Position numbers and translations under genes: made by a program
The notes under the pieces: model-generated
What the model saw: only the letters and a program-made list of their open reading frames with translations
Told to the model about the DNA's origin: nothing
Databases searched by the model: none
Shown: positions 23,220-32,737 of the stretch, piece after piece
Numbering within the stretch: the stretch's first letter is position 1
Layout of the letters: each line of letters begins with the position of its first letter
DNA from: a bacterium
GTDB taxonomy: Bacteria; Cyanobacteriota; Vampirovibrionia; Obscuribacterales; Obscuribacteraceae
Direction of reading: 5' to 3'
NCBI GenBank assembly: GCA_018062085.1
Contig: JAGOSY010000017.1
Span: 62,001-126,000, forward strand
Length of the DNA stretch: 64,000 nucleotides

Positions 23220-23748
23220 CTATTTCTACTCCTCTCTCATTGTTGATCGGCAATGAAATAGTTGAGGCTTAGCTAATTGGCTGAGGTTACTTAGCAGCGC
23301 TAGCGTCAACGGTTAACTGAGTTAATGTTTGTCTTCCTTGCCGGAGCAAGGAAAAATTGAAGCTAGTGGGTGTTTGGAGCTGTTTTAGGACTTTTTTCCT
23401 GGGTGTTGGTGAGTTGTGGATTTACTAAAACCGTAACACCGACAATTGCCTTGCACCAATGGTTATTGGGCGCCAGGCTGGCTTTTAACCAGAACTGCTG
23501 TTGTGCCAGGTGCACTTGGTAGTTGAGTGCGGTTGGCGCGAATTGCAAACTGCAAAATGATCAATAGATAGATACTATATAAAGAAGTAGCGAATCCGAA
23601 AAAACCTAACTTACACAGCTGCCACCTCATGGGGTGAGCAGCTATGCAAGCTAGGCCGAACGATTCGTTACCAGTAGATCTGTGTGGAGCAATTCAGATC
23701 AATTCAGAGCCGTGCAGATTCGTTCACATCTGTACAGATCCGCTTGGA
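23220..23748. other. intergenic with hairpins, no gene seen
   Basis: About 530 bases between the debranching gene stop and the start of the carbonic anhydrase operon, all on the minus strand. Contents: an imperfect hairpin at 23617-23643, ten bases before a T-rich stretch on the minus strand and a possible terminator for the debranching gene; a perfect 8-bp hairpin TTCCTTGC/GCAAGGAA at 23334-23353; and loosely repeated CAGATC words at 23680-23740. The promoter of the operon should lie here but I cannot fix it. Confidence 0.5.
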
Positions 23749-25833
23749 CTAAGTCAGCTCAGGATGCTCGCTCAAAACCCGCAAAAGCTCAGCCACCGAC
23801 CACGCTTGCGAAACGCAACCACGGGGCGTATGGGGGGCGTTGCCGTCGAAGATTTCGTTGATTGAGCCAATGCAGCCTTCATTGCTAATGTTGGCAATCA
23901 GTGGCTGCAGGTGATTGCGAATGAAAGCCAAGCTCTGGCTATCGGCTGCATGTGCATAAACCCTGGCATTGACCCAAGGGCCAAGCAACCAAGGCCAAAC
24001 CGTGCCCTGGTGATAGGTGATGTCGCGGTGATACTGGTCGGCTTGCACCAATCCAGTGCCGTACACACCTTGATACTCAGGATGATCTGGCGAGAGAGTG
24101 CGCAGACCCATGGGGGTGAGCAGTTTGCTTTCCACCACAGCCAACATTCTCTTCGCTCTCTCCTGTGAGAGTATCGGATAGGTGAGGCTCGCTGCCATAA
24201 GCTGGTTGGGGCGAATGGCCAAATCGAGGCTGCCGTCTTGGCGAATGACGTCGACCAGATAGCCTTCTTTTTCCAGCCAGAACTTTTCGAAACCGACCCG
24301 GCACTGAGCAGCCAGAGCGGAGTAGTCGTCTGTGCTCGGCGGCAGGCTGGCTGCACCGCGTTGTGCTGACAATTCGTCCTGCAAGAACTTCAGGGTGAGC
24401 AAGAAGTTGTACCAGAGGGCATTGATTTCAACAGCCTTGCCAGAACGCGGGGTGACAACATAGTTGCCCACTTTGGCATCCATCCAGGTGAGCTGTACGC
24501 TGGCGTCACCGCCGGTAATCAGGCCGTCGCTATCAAGCCTTAAGCCGTGCCTTGTGCCCTTCTTGTGCCAGTCCACCACTTCTTGCAAGAGCGGCAATTG
24601 CATCTTGACGAAGTCAATGTCGCCCGTGGCTTTGTAATAACCGTGCAAAGCCCAAGCCCACCACAGAGTGGCATCAGAGGTGTTGTACTCAGGCTCCTGG
24701 CCACCGTCAGGGAAGTAGTTGGGGAGCATTCCCTCGCTCAAGTAGCGGCCAAAGGTCGCCAGGATGCTGCGGGCCTCTTCAGTGCGACCAGTGGCCAGGC
24801 AAAGCCCGAACAAGCTGATCATCGAATCGCGACCCCAGTCAGAAAACCAGTGATAGCCAGCGATGATGGTGCTGCCTGCTGTTGACTGACGTTGGGCGAT
24901 GAACTGGTCGGCTGCCAGCATGAGCTGCTTCAGCGTGGCTGTATTGGCCTTCGGCAAAAGCGCTCGTTTCTCGGCAGCACACTGGCGAACCAAGGTTTCA
25001 AGCAGCTTTTCCTGGTTGTTGTTAGCAGGTTCGAATCCGGCAGTAAGGGTGAAAGACTCACCGGCCGCCAGAGTTGCTTTTACGGTGCCAGAGCGGAAGC
25101 AATCTTCGCGGTCGCCGAGGCCACGTTCGAATTCTCTGGGCCACTTGTAGTTCCAGTACCATTCAGGCTGAGCTGAGTAGGCACCGTGATCAAGTTCGAG
25201 CCAGAGTGGTTGGGCGCCGGCGAAAGCTTCGATTTTCACTTGCTTGTCGCTGACGACATTCTGCGAAAACTGCCAACCGGTCGAGCCTTTGGTTTCACTG
25301 TGAAAGTCGCGATAACCGAGCAGCACTGATAGCTCTAGGCTGGCAGTTTTTTCGTCGTCATCGGGCAGCCAGGTGTAGCCGACGTGTACGCGCTGTTGGC
25401 CATGCAGCATCAAAACTTGTTTGATCAGTCGACCGCCAGGCACACGATATGACCAGGTGGGGACGGGCAGGGCGCTGAAGGCCTCAAGGTACTGGTGGCC
25501 TTGGGGGTGAACGTGACCGGATTGCCAGTAGTTGGTGGCCAGTTCACAGGGGCTTTCTTGGCCTTCTACGATGATTGTTTCGTCCAGGCGAGAGAACAGC
25601 ATAGTGCGCTTCACTGGAGGAGCCAGGGAGGCAACTAAGAGGCCGTGGTAACGTCTGGTGTTGGCACCGGAGAGGGCTGCGCCAGCATAGGTTCCTAGGC
25701 CGTTGGTGATCAGCCATTCTTTGCTGTCGTCTTTGCCGAGGTTATTGAGATTGCTGGCCTCGATAGGCAGCACTGAACTGTTTTGATTTTCGTTGGCTTG
25801 ATTTCTCAGCCATTGGGTGAGGTCAAATGTCAT
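23749..25833 (-). CDS. glycogen debranching enzyme, amylo-1,6-glucosidase type
   Basis: 694 residues from ATG 25833 with GGGAGA four bases upstream; an ATG at 25845 overlaps the ribosome site. The N-terminal domain (about 40-290) has LITNGLGTYAGAALSGANTRRYHGLLVA typical of GDE_N. The alpha/alpha barrel (about 310-690) has AGYHWFSDWGRDSMISL, NTSDATLWWAWAL, ALWYNFL and YHQGTVWPWLLGP. It cleaves alpha-1,6 branch stubs of glycogen. A second, different debranching enzyme is at 44.4 kb. Confidence 0.9.
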   Translation of the reverse strand: MTFDLTQWLRNQANENQNSSVLPIEASNLNNLGKDDSKEWLITNGLGTYAGAALSGANTRRYHGLLVASLAPPVKRTMLFSRLDETIIVEGQESPCELATNYWQSGHVHPQGHQYLEAFSALPVPTWSYRVPGGRLIKQVLMLHGQQRVHVGYTWLPDDDEKTASLELSVLLGYRDFHSETKGSTGWQFSQNVVSDKQVKIEAFAGAQPLWLELDHGAYSAQPEWYWNYKWPREFERGLGDREDCFRSGTVKATLAAGESFTLTAGFEPANNNQEKLLETLVRQCAAEKRALLPKANTATLKQLMLAADQFIAQRQSTAGSTIIAGYHWFSDWGRDSMISLFGLCLATGRTEEARSILATFGRYLSEGMLPNYFPDGGQEPEYNTSDATLWWAWALHGYYKATGDIDFVKMQLPLLQEVVDWHKKGTRHGLRLDSDGLITGGDASVQLTWMDAKVGNYVVTPRSGKAVEINALWYNFLLTLKFLQDELSAQRGAASLPPSTDDYSALAAQCRVGFEKFWLEKEGYLVDVIRQDGSLDLAIRPNQLMAASLTYPILSQERAKRMLAVVESKLLTPMGLRTLSPDHPEYQGVYGTGLVQADQYHRDITYHQGTVWPWLLGPWVNARVYAHAADSQSLAFIRNHLQPLIANISNEGCIGSINEIFDGNAPHTPRGCVSQAWSVAELLRVLSEHPELT

Positions 25834-26171
25834 GGTGTCTCCCATTACAAGTTAGTCTGACAAATTCTGCGTATGTGCAGATAATTTGTTTAGAGATAGT
25901 GTTTTAGAAATCTTGAAGCGGTATTAAATGGTGTTTTTAAAGAAAGAGAGGGTAAACCAATTGCTAACACAGGCAATCTGCCAAAGCCAACGGTTTTGCA
26001 CTGGTTAACCTTGACATGGGTTTTGTTTAACTACTTGAGAACTGTGTTGTCAGGCGATCTTGCTTGCGCAGCTGCGCTGTCTTTGAAACTAAGAGTCTGT
26101 TTTTATGCCCGGCGGTGGCATTTGTGAGAGCACGATTGTATTCTGAACTTTGTTCCAGGAAGGCTGAATCT
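25834..26171. other. divergent intergenic region
   Basis: About 340 bases separating the debranching gene (minus) from the TPR/J protein (plus). A small imperfect inverted repeat around TCTGC-gtatgt-GCAGA occurs at 25866-25881, close upstream of the debranching gene. Otherwise no gene or RNA is visible. Confidence 0.4.
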
Positions 26172-26753
26172 ATGACTTCAGATCCCACTCCCCTAAAATT
26201 TGACCTTACTCTGGTTGGTGACGTGAATCTGCGCGCCCATCTCTTGAGTGCCATTGATTTGCAGCGCACTGGTCGAACAAAGCAAGCTGAAGAACAATAC
26301 CGCCTCGCCTTGCACATGGCCGAGGCTCAGTATGGTCCGCAACATTTTTATTCTATTCAGATATTAATTGCAATTACTGAATTCTATGAGTCCGTTGGAG
26401 AAATTGAAGAAGTTAGGAAAATTGGTCGACGTGTTACCCAATCAGGACTTGAGCGAAAATTTCTTAGAGGTGGACAACAGGCCGCTGACGAAGCGCCTAA
26501 AACAGTTATGGCACCATTGCCGATAGAGATTCGTAAGGCGGCACAAATTCTTGGGGTTCCCTTTGACGATTTGACACCAAAGACTGTGCATAAAGCGTGG
26601 CGCACCCAAATGGCTTTGCGCTCCGTGCATCCTGATCTTGGTGGCGAAGCTGAGTCAGCCGTGTTAGTCAACAGAGCTAAAGCTCAACTGGACGCTTGGT
26701 TCGAAGAACGGTCACCTAAACTGGGCAAAAAGCTGAACAAACCACAGTCTTGA
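26172..26753 (+). CDS. TPR plus J-domain-like protein
   Basis: 193 residues from ATG 26172 with AGGAAGG eight bases upstream. Residues about 18-85 hold two TPR-like helices (AHLLSAIDLQRTGRTKQAEEQY and the next pair). Residues about 120-182 resemble a J domain: AAQILGV, KAWRTQMALRSVHPDLGG with the HPD motif, then VNRAKAQLDAWFEE. It may recruit DnaK to a TPR-bound client. No dnaK adjoins. Confidence 0.7.
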   Translation: MTSDPTPLKFDLTLVGDVNLRAHLLSAIDLQRTGRTKQAEEQYRLALHMAEAQYGPQHFYSIQILIAITEFYESVGEIEEVRKIGRRVTQSGLERKFLRGGQQAADEAPKTVMAPLPIEIRKAAQILGVPFDDLTPKTVHKAWRTQMALRSVHPDLGGEAESAVLVNRAKAQLDAWFEERSPKLGKKLNKPQS

Positions 26754-26789
26754 GTTTTGGTCATTTACTTTTTCTGGATTGATATTCAG

Positions 26790-27620
26790 TTATACCGATG
26801 TCACTTGCGGTGCCGGTGACGTTACGTTTCTACCTGCGTCAGGGGTGGGCTCCAGGGCAGGTTTCAGGGTAGGCTCTGCGGCAGGGGGAGCGCTCATACC
26901 AGCAATTAGATTGTCGTAGTCAGCAGCAGTAAACTGCTGCCGAGGCGACGTCTTAATTGCTTCTTGCAAATCGCTTAGGGCCGTAACTTGATCAAATGTA
27001 GGATTCTCTGGGGCAAAGCGATAAGGGCTAAGGGCAGTAACTGCTGCATCAATTTCTTGCCGGCTAAATGAACCGTCGGCGCTATGACCGAGAGACTCAA
27101 GGAGAGCGGCTCCAGTGGGGTAAGCTTTGGTCATTTCAGCGGCCTTGGCGGCGTTGTCGACAGCAGCCGCTTGAGTAGTAGCTTCAGGGTTAGCAGGAGT
27201 CACTTCTTTAGCAGCCTCAGGCTTGGGCGCACGTGGATCGACATATTCTGGCAGCATCAATTTTTGCGTATCTGTGATCTTGTCTTTGTTAATGTCATTT
27301 AGCTCAGCAATTTGATTCACGTAGTTGTAAATGTCGCGGGTGCTGGCACCTGGTGGCAGATTTTCTTTGGCTATATGGCTAAGTGTTTGGTCCTTTTGAA
27401 CCGTTACTTCACCCTTGATGGCAACGCCTTCAGCAGCTCCGTCTACCAGTGTTACACCAGGCAGAGATTTGGTGGCAGTGGTCTCGGTCGCCATGTTGGG
27501 CTGTAACTTTGTGCCAGGCTGCTGCACTTCTTCTAAAGCCTTTGCAGAGGCTGCATCGCCACCGTTTCTATTTTCGGTGAATAGTTCAGGGTTGCCTTGA
27601 GCTTCAAGAGTGCTAGCCAT
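26790..27620 (-). CDS. LysM-domain protein
   Basis: 276 residues from ATG 27620, with GGAG eight bases upstream; the longer frame upstream has no ribosome site. Residues about 70-125 form a LysM module (VTVQKDQTLSHIAKENLP ... YNYVNQIAELNDINKDKI ... LMLPEY). Ala/Pro-rich linkers surround an EF-hand-like stretch (HSADGSFSRQEIDAAVTAL). There is no signal peptide. Its LysM segment and composition resemble the partial gene at the start of the window. Confidence 0.7.
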   Translation of the reverse strand: MASTLEAQGNPELFTENRNGGDAASAKALEEVQQPGTKLQPNMATETTATKSLPGVTLVDGAAEGVAIKGEVTVQKDQTLSHIAKENLPPGASTRDIYNYVNQIAELNDINKDKITDTQKLMLPEYVDPRAPKPEAAKEVTPANPEATTQAAAVDNAAKAAEMTKAYPTGAALLESLGHSADGSFSRQEIDAAVTALSPYRFAPENPTFDQVTALSDLQEAIKTSPRQQFTAADYDNLIAGMSAPPAAEPTLKPALEPTPDAGRNVTSPAPQVTSV

Positions 27621-27902
27621 AACGAATTCTCCTAGACATAGATAGTGACTGCTTAAGACCAAAATATTTTCTGGTTTGCTGTTCGTGTGAAATTGATCGG
27701 GGTGTAGGTGGGCATGTAAAGAGAATAGACAAACGGCGTGTCGAACATGTGGCAGTTTTGCCTCCAGAAAGTAAAAACTGTTCCATTGGCAAAAATTTTG
27801 ACAATCGGCCCGGCCATAGAATAAAGAATGGGCGCACACATTAGTGTCTGAGCGATTGATGATATGGTTGGAAGGCCTGCCCTTAATTAGCGATGAGACG
27901 CC

Positions 27903-28436
27903 ATGACTGGCCTAATGTTGTTATTTCTTTGTGTGCTATTGCAGCTATTCGGGCTCGTCTTGTGCGGATTTGTATTGTTTCTCGTCTTTTGTGCCTATAT
28001 CAAGTTTTGGCAAGATTGGCGCGTGTGGCTACGCCTGCGCAAAACATTTCCTTTGAAGACTAAGGCCGACAAGCAGTGGTTGACCGGCGGCAATATGGAA
28101 GTCAGTGTGGTAGAAGCTAAGTTTCTAGCACATTGCCAAATTCGTGCTTCCTTTTCTTCTTATGGTCTGCAATTTAGGCCCGTTTTTGATTGGCCATCGT
28201 TTAGTTCGTCTGGTGATGCTTGGGACGGTTTCATAATTTTGCCAGTTCTATTTCTGGCAGTAATCCGAAATTTCACTGTGTTCATGATGTTTCGTCCAAT
28301 CGAAGTGCCTTGGTCTGCCCTTAATCCGGTGGCCGAAGTGCAAGATCGCTTAGTTCTCGAATTTGGCGCAGAGCGGTATCGGCTCGAATTATCCACTCAA
28401 GCTTCAACTGGAATTCAACAGTATTTAAAGCACTAA
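27903..28436 (+). CDS. membrane protein of unknown function
   Basis: 177 residues from ATG 27903. A long N-terminal hydrophobic segment (about 3-35) is followed by a soluble stretch with WLTGGNMEVSVVEAKFLAH, a hydrophobic patch (IILPVLFLAVIRNFTVFMMF) and a C-terminal beta-rich part. No family recognised. It precedes a secreted TPR protein by about 60 bases and may be co-transcribed. Confidence 0.55.
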   Translation: MTGLMLLFLCVLLQLFGLVLCGFVLFLVFCAYIKFWQDWRVWLRLRKTFPLKTKADKQWLTGGNMEVSVVEAKFLAHCQIRASFSSYGLQFRPVFDWPSFSSSGDAWDGFIILPVLFLAVIRNFTVFMMFRPIEVPWSALNPVAEVQDRLVLEFGAERYRLELSTQASTGIQQYLKH

Positions 28437-28494
28437 TGTTGCTACACTTCGTAGCAACAAATCATACTGGCCCGCCGTTACGGAGATTTGAAAG

Positions 28495-29076
28495 TTGTTT
28501 ATGGCTGCGACATGGCGACACAAACTAACTGCGCTTACATGCTCAATTTTCATCTGTGCTGCAAGCAAGATATTGGTAGCTAGCGGTGCTGAAGCGCAAA
28601 GCGGGGCAAGTAAGGCGACCCAACGACAAACCATAAAATATGTTTCTGGAGTTTTTCCTGGAAAGGGAAATGTCAAAGACTGGAACTATGCCGCTGCAAT
28701 GCAAGGGCGGGGAAGTTCACTGAGGGTGGATAAAAAGTATGACGAGAGCATTGCCACTTTCGAAAAGTGCATAGCCTCCTATCCATATGACCCCGAGTTC
28801 TACAATTCTTTTGCTCTTGTTTATTACTCCCGCGCCCAGAGTGGCGACTTGCTGAGAGCCGAAAAGCTCATTCGCAAAGCTATTGAGCTGAATCCGGAGT
28901 CCTATATGTTCTGGGACAATCTTGCCAAAGGTTTGTATGAGCAAAACAAGCTTATAGAGTCGAAAGATGCACTGGTCAATGCATTGCACCTCAATCCGCC
29001 GCCAGAAAAGCTCAAAGAGATTGAGGAGAATCTCGAAATAGTGAGTCGCAGACTAAAAAAAGCGGGTGTAAATTGA
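28495..29076 (+). CDS. secreted TPR protein
   Basis: 193 residues from TTG 28495, ten bases after GGAG; ATG 28501 is the alternative. A signal peptide (to about residue 34, GAEAQ) precedes a short linker and two to three TPR units from about 75 to 175 (YDESIATFEKCIASYPYDPEF, RAEKLIRKAIELNPESYMFW, IESKDALVNALHLNPPP). Likely an extracytoplasmic protein-binding scaffold. Confidence 0.7.
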   Translation: MFMAATWRHKLTALTCSIFICAASKILVASGAEAQSGASKATQRQTIKYVSGVFPGKGNVKDWNYAAAMQGRGSSLRVDKKYDESIATFEKCIASYPYDPEFYNSFALVYYSRAQSGDLLRAEKLIRKAIELNPESYMFWDNLAKGLYEQNKLIESKDALVNALHLNPPPEKLKEIEENLEIVSRRLKKAGVN

Positions 29077-29413
29077 TGAAAGAACGCCGACTGAAACTGC
29101 GTGCAATCACTGGCGCAATGTTAGTCGGCTACTCCGGTCCAGGGAACCGTTTCGCCACTTGGCTGTATTCCGAGGCACGCAGCTTCGGCGGCGCCCTTGC
29201 TGGTTGAGCCGCTGCTGCTTGGGCGCGGCCAACAGACGAGGCCAAAATGGTCAGCCTAAAGCGAGCATCTCAGTCGCAATTGCAATGATGCTTGCGATTT
29301 AAATGCAGCAGCTAAGCTGTTCGCCTTTTGAGCCAACAGAATCTACTCTGTGCGGGCGCTACAGCTGAGGTTATGATGTCCAGCTGTTTACGCTTTATGT
29401 AACAGTTGCAAAT
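29077..29413. other. GC-rich intergenic block, no confident gene
   Basis: About 340 bases, clearly richer in GC at 29180-29240 than its surroundings. A 43-codon frame (29076-29207) starts at an ATG overlapping the TPR gene stop (TGATG), but has a weak ribosome site and no recognisable family. On the minus strand a stretch reads like a secreted-protein fragment (LTILASSVGRAQAAAA) without a start. It may be a remnant of foreign DNA or an unidentified structured RNA. Confidence 0.35.
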
Positions 29414-29608
29414 TTATGCCGTGCGTTTCTTCATCATTTTGTAGGCTTCATAGACAGCGCCTAGACCTACAAGTGCATAAACAACGCGTGTTGCAGTACC
29501 ATCACCTAGAACAGTGGTTACGAAGTTATAGTTGAAAGCGCCGACTAGTCCCCAGTTTATGCCGCCAATGAGCAGCAAAAGAAACAGAATAAACTCCAAA
29601 TTTTTCAT
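29414..29608 (-). CDS. DUF378 small membrane protein
   Basis: 64 residues from ATG 29608, with AGGTGAAA upstream. Two membrane helices with the family signature GGINWGLVGAF and a C-terminal GLGAVYEAYKMMKKR. DUF378 proteins are widespread and of unknown function. It stands alone. Confidence 0.85.
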   Translation of the reverse strand: MKNLEFILFLLLLIGGINWGLVGAFNYNFVTTVLGDGTATRVVYALVGLGAVYEAYKMMKKRTA

Positions 29609-29997
29609 AGTATTTTCACCTGGCAATCACATCTTAAAAACCTGCAGACACTTTCTGCAAATTGATATGAGTGCTTACTCACCATTCTAGTACTTGGGGC
29701 GGTAGGAAGTCAAGAGGATGAGGCGTTCGAAGTTAGCCCGGGGGCAGGCTTTGACCCGTCTGTGATTTTGAGGATGATTGTAGAATGGCTCCTAGTGGCT
29801 CTTCTGGGCGTATCTTCCTGGTGGCCCCTTGGTGGTCGGTGAAACTCTGACAGGTAGTGCTTCGGGAAGATAATCACCCAAGCTCGGTCGAGGCTATACT
29901 ATGTACGCGATGACTAATCAATGACTAGTCAATAAATAATCACTGAATAAAAGCTGACTAAAATGTCAGCGTTAGTGCGATAGAAAAGCAAGCAAAA
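29609..29997. other. intergenic region upstream of uvrA2
   Basis: About 390 bases with no gene. Near the uvrA2 start there is a possible -10 (TATACT at about 29894), a direct repeat TGACTAaTCAA/TGACTAgTCAA (about 29910-29932) and a perfect 6-bp hairpin GCTGAC/GTCAGC (29953-29970). I see no clear LexA box. Confidence 0.4.
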
Positions 29998-32577
29998 ATG
30001 AAACCAGGTAGCAAAAATCATTCCAAACAGCCAGCACCCGCCACAGCGGCTGTAGCCAAAGTTGCAACTGAGCGAAAAGATGGATTTGTGCTCGTGCGCG
30101 GTGCCCGTGAGCATAATTTGAAAGATATCGATGTTGATATTCCCCGCGATTCACTAGTGGTTTTCACCGGAGTCTCAGGTTCAGGCAAGTCATCGCTAGC
30201 CTTTGGCACTCTCTATGCTGAGGCCCAGCGCCGCTATCTTGAATCAGTGTCGCCTTATGCTCGTCGTCTTTTTCACCAAATGAGCGTGCCTGAAGTTGAT
30301 GAAATAGAAGGTTTGCCACCAGCGGTAGCACTACAACAGCAGCGTGGCGCCCCTACTACTCGTTCTTCCGTTGGCAGCGTCACTACCCTTTCTAACCTCC
30401 TGCGTATGCTCTATTCGCGGGCCGGAGCCTATCCTGCTAATCAGCCCCATTTAGACGCCGAGGCATTTTCTACTAACACACCATCTGGTGCCTGCCCTGA
30501 CTGTCATGGTCTGGGTCGTATCTATGAAGTGACTGAAAAATCAATGGTGCCTGACGATAGTCTTACTATTCGCCAGAAGTGTATAGCCGCATGGCCACCG
30601 GCTTGGCATGGTCAAAACTTGAAAGACATGCTGGTCACTCTTGGCTATGACATTGATAAGCCTTGGCGCGAAATGTCTAAAAAAGATCGCGATTGGATAC
30701 TCTTCACCGATGAACAGCCAGTTGTGCCAGTCTATGCTAATTTCGAAGCGCACGAAGTAAAAGCAGCTATGAAGCGCAAAGAGCCGCCAAGCTACAATGG
30801 CAATTTCTCTAGCGCCAAGAGGCACGTGCTCTATAACTTTGCCAATACCCAAAGTGCTGCTATGAAAAAGCGCGTATCAAAGTATATGGTCAGCGCTGAA
30901 TGTCGCCTCTGTAAGGGCAAACGGCTTCGTCTAGAGTCGCTTTCAGTTAAGTTTGCTGGTTTAGATATTGCCGACATTACTAATTATCCAATCATCAAAC
31001 TCTCTGAAATTTTGCGGCCATACGCCGATGGATCGGCTCCAGCACTAGTTAAGTTAGAAAAAGAGCATCCCGAGAAAGCAATAGTAGCCCAGCGCATTGC
31101 TTTTGATTTGAATGCTCGCATAGGTGTTTTGCTAGATCTTGGCCTTGGCTATTTGGCTCTAGATCGCGGTACACCGACTCTTTCGCCTGGCGAATTGCAG
31201 CGATTGAGATTAGCTACCCAGGTGCGCTCTAATTTGTTTGGAGTGGTCTACGTACTAGACGAACCATCGGCGGGCCTTCACCCGGCCGATACTGAAGCCT
31301 TGCTTTCGGCTCTAGAACAGCTAAAGAGTTCTGGCAATTCACTCTTTGTCGTCGAGCACGATCTCGATGTGATCAAGCATGCTGACTGGATTGTCGATGT
31401 CGGTCCCGCTGCCGGCGAACAAGGTGGATATGTACTTTATAGTGGCCCCTCTGCCGGTTTAGCAGAAGTAGAAGAGTCGCAGACTAGACGTTATTTGTTT
31501 GCTGAAGAAAAGCCGCCACAGCGAAAGTTGCGCAAGCCCTCCGGTTGGCTCAAGCTCTCAGGTGTTACCCGCAATAATCTAAACAAGCTAGATGTCGCTT
31601 TTCCCCTTGGTGCCTTCACTACGATCACTGGTGTTTCTGGCTCAGGAAAATCGAGTCTCGTTAGTCAGGCTCTGGTAGAGCTAGTGGCCGAGGCTCTGGG
31701 GCAGCAAGTTCCTATTGCTGAAGAGGAAGGCGAAGAACTTGAGAAGGCCGAGGTGGCCAAAACTGGCGGACAGATTGCTTCTGGCATGGAAGGAGTCAAG
31801 CGTCTTGTGGTGGTTGACCAAAAAGCGATTGGCCGCACACCGCGATCAAACCTTGCTACTTATACTGGCCTGTTTGATCATATTCGCAAACTGTTTGCTA
31901 ACACCAAAATGGCGCACTCTAGGCATTATGACGCCGGTCGCTTCTCTTTCAACGTGGCAAAAGGACGCTGTGAGAATTGCGAAGGCGAAGGTTTTGTCAT
32001 GGTTGAGTTGCTCTTCTTGCCCAGTGTCTATGCCCCTTGCCCCACCTGTCATGGTGCCCGCTATAATGCCAAAACTCTCGATGTGAAATATCGCGATAAA
32101 AATATTGCCGAAGTGCTGGGCATGACAGTTGACCAAGCCTGGCAGTTCTTTGAGGATGAGCCTGCGGTGCGCCGTTCCTTTCATGTCTTGCGCGAAGTTG
32201 GTCTCGGCTATTTGCGCCTTGGTCAACCAGCCACTGAGCTTTCTGGTGGAGAGGCCCAACGCATCAAGCTTGCCACTGAACTACAACGGGTGCATCGCGG
32301 CGATACACTTTATGTGCTCGATGAACCAACTACTGGTTTGCATCCTTCTGACGTTGAAAAGCTCATGACTCAACTTGATGGCTTGGTGCAATCAGGCAAT
32401 ACGGTTATTGTGGTTGAACACGAAATGCGCGTGGTGGCTGGCAGTGATTGGGTGATTGATATCGGCCCTGGTGCTGGTGACCAGGGTGGCCAAATTGTAG
32501 CCTCTGGTAGCCCACAGCAATTGGCTCAAGTGAAGAATAGCCGCACGGCGCCTTATCTAAAGCGCTTTTTGGGCTGA
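29998..32577 (+). CDS. uvrA2: UvrA2-type ABC ATPase lacking the UvrB-binding domain
   Basis: 859 residues, shorter than the roughly 940 of UvrA1. Two ABC modules are present: Walker A GVSGSGKSS in both halves, signatures LSPGELQR and LSGGEAQR, Walker B VLDEPSAG and VLDEPTTG. Zinc pairs CPDC/CRLC and CENC/CPTC are kept. After RMLYSRAG the sequence jumps directly to FSTNTPSGACPDC, so the domain that binds UvrB in UvrA1 is absent. UvrA2 proteins are linked to tolerance of DNA-binding drugs rather than general excision repair. Confidence 0.85.
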   Translation: MKPGSKNHSKQPAPATAAVAKVATERKDGFVLVRGAREHNLKDIDVDIPRDSLVVFTGVSGSGKSSLAFGTLYAEAQRRYLESVSPYARRLFHQMSVPEVDEIEGLPPAVALQQQRGAPTTRSSVGSVTTLSNLLRMLYSRAGAYPANQPHLDAEAFSTNTPSGACPDCHGLGRIYEVTEKSMVPDDSLTIRQKCIAAWPPAWHGQNLKDMLVTLGYDIDKPWREMSKKDRDWILFTDEQPVVPVYANFEAHEVKAAMKRKEPPSYNGNFSSAKRHVLYNFANTQSAAMKKRVSKYMVSAECRLCKGKRLRLESLSVKFAGLDIADITNYPIIKLSEILRPYADGSAPALVKLEKEHPEKAIVAQRIAFDLNARIGVLLDLGLGYLALDRGTPTLSPGELQRLRLATQVRSNLFGVVYVLDEPSAGLHPADTEALLSALEQLKSSGNSLFVVEHDLDVIKHADWIVDVGPAAGEQGGYVLYSGPSAGLAEVEESQTRRYLFAEEKPPQRKLRKPSGWLKLSGVTRNNLNKLDVAFPLGAFTTITGVSGSGKSSLVSQALVELVAEALGQQVPIAEEEGEELEKAEVAKTGGQIASGMEGVKRLVVVDQKAIGRTPRSNLATYTGLFDHIRKLFANTKMAHSRHYDAGRFSFNVAKGRCENCEGEGFVMVELLFLPSVYAPCPTCHGARYNAKTLDVKYRDKNIAEVLGMTVDQAWQFFEDEPAVRRSFHVLREVGLGYLRLGQPATELSGGEAQRIKLATELQRVHRGDTLYVLDEPTTGLHPSDVEKLMTQLDGLVQSGNTVIVVEHEMRVVAGSDWVIDIGPGAGDQGGQIVASGSPQQLAQVKNSRTAPYLKRFLG

Positions 32578-32737
32578 AGCGGGTCGGACTACCCAGAACT
32601 CGGATTGTTGCATATACAACTATTTCATTTTTTCAATGATCAGACTTTCTAGGACCAGACTTTCTACTTGCTCGCTGGATTGTTGAGTACTCAAGTATTT
32701 TTGCAAATGCGCATAAAGTTGAAGCTTACTTGTTTAC

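Noticed and set aside
23660..23745. Repeated CAGATC words as a repeat array
   Set aside because: Spacing is irregular and the copies are short; could be chance.
29890..29990. LexA/SOS box upstream of uvrA2
   Set aside because: No palindrome of a known LexA type was found; only short direct repeats and one small hairpin.
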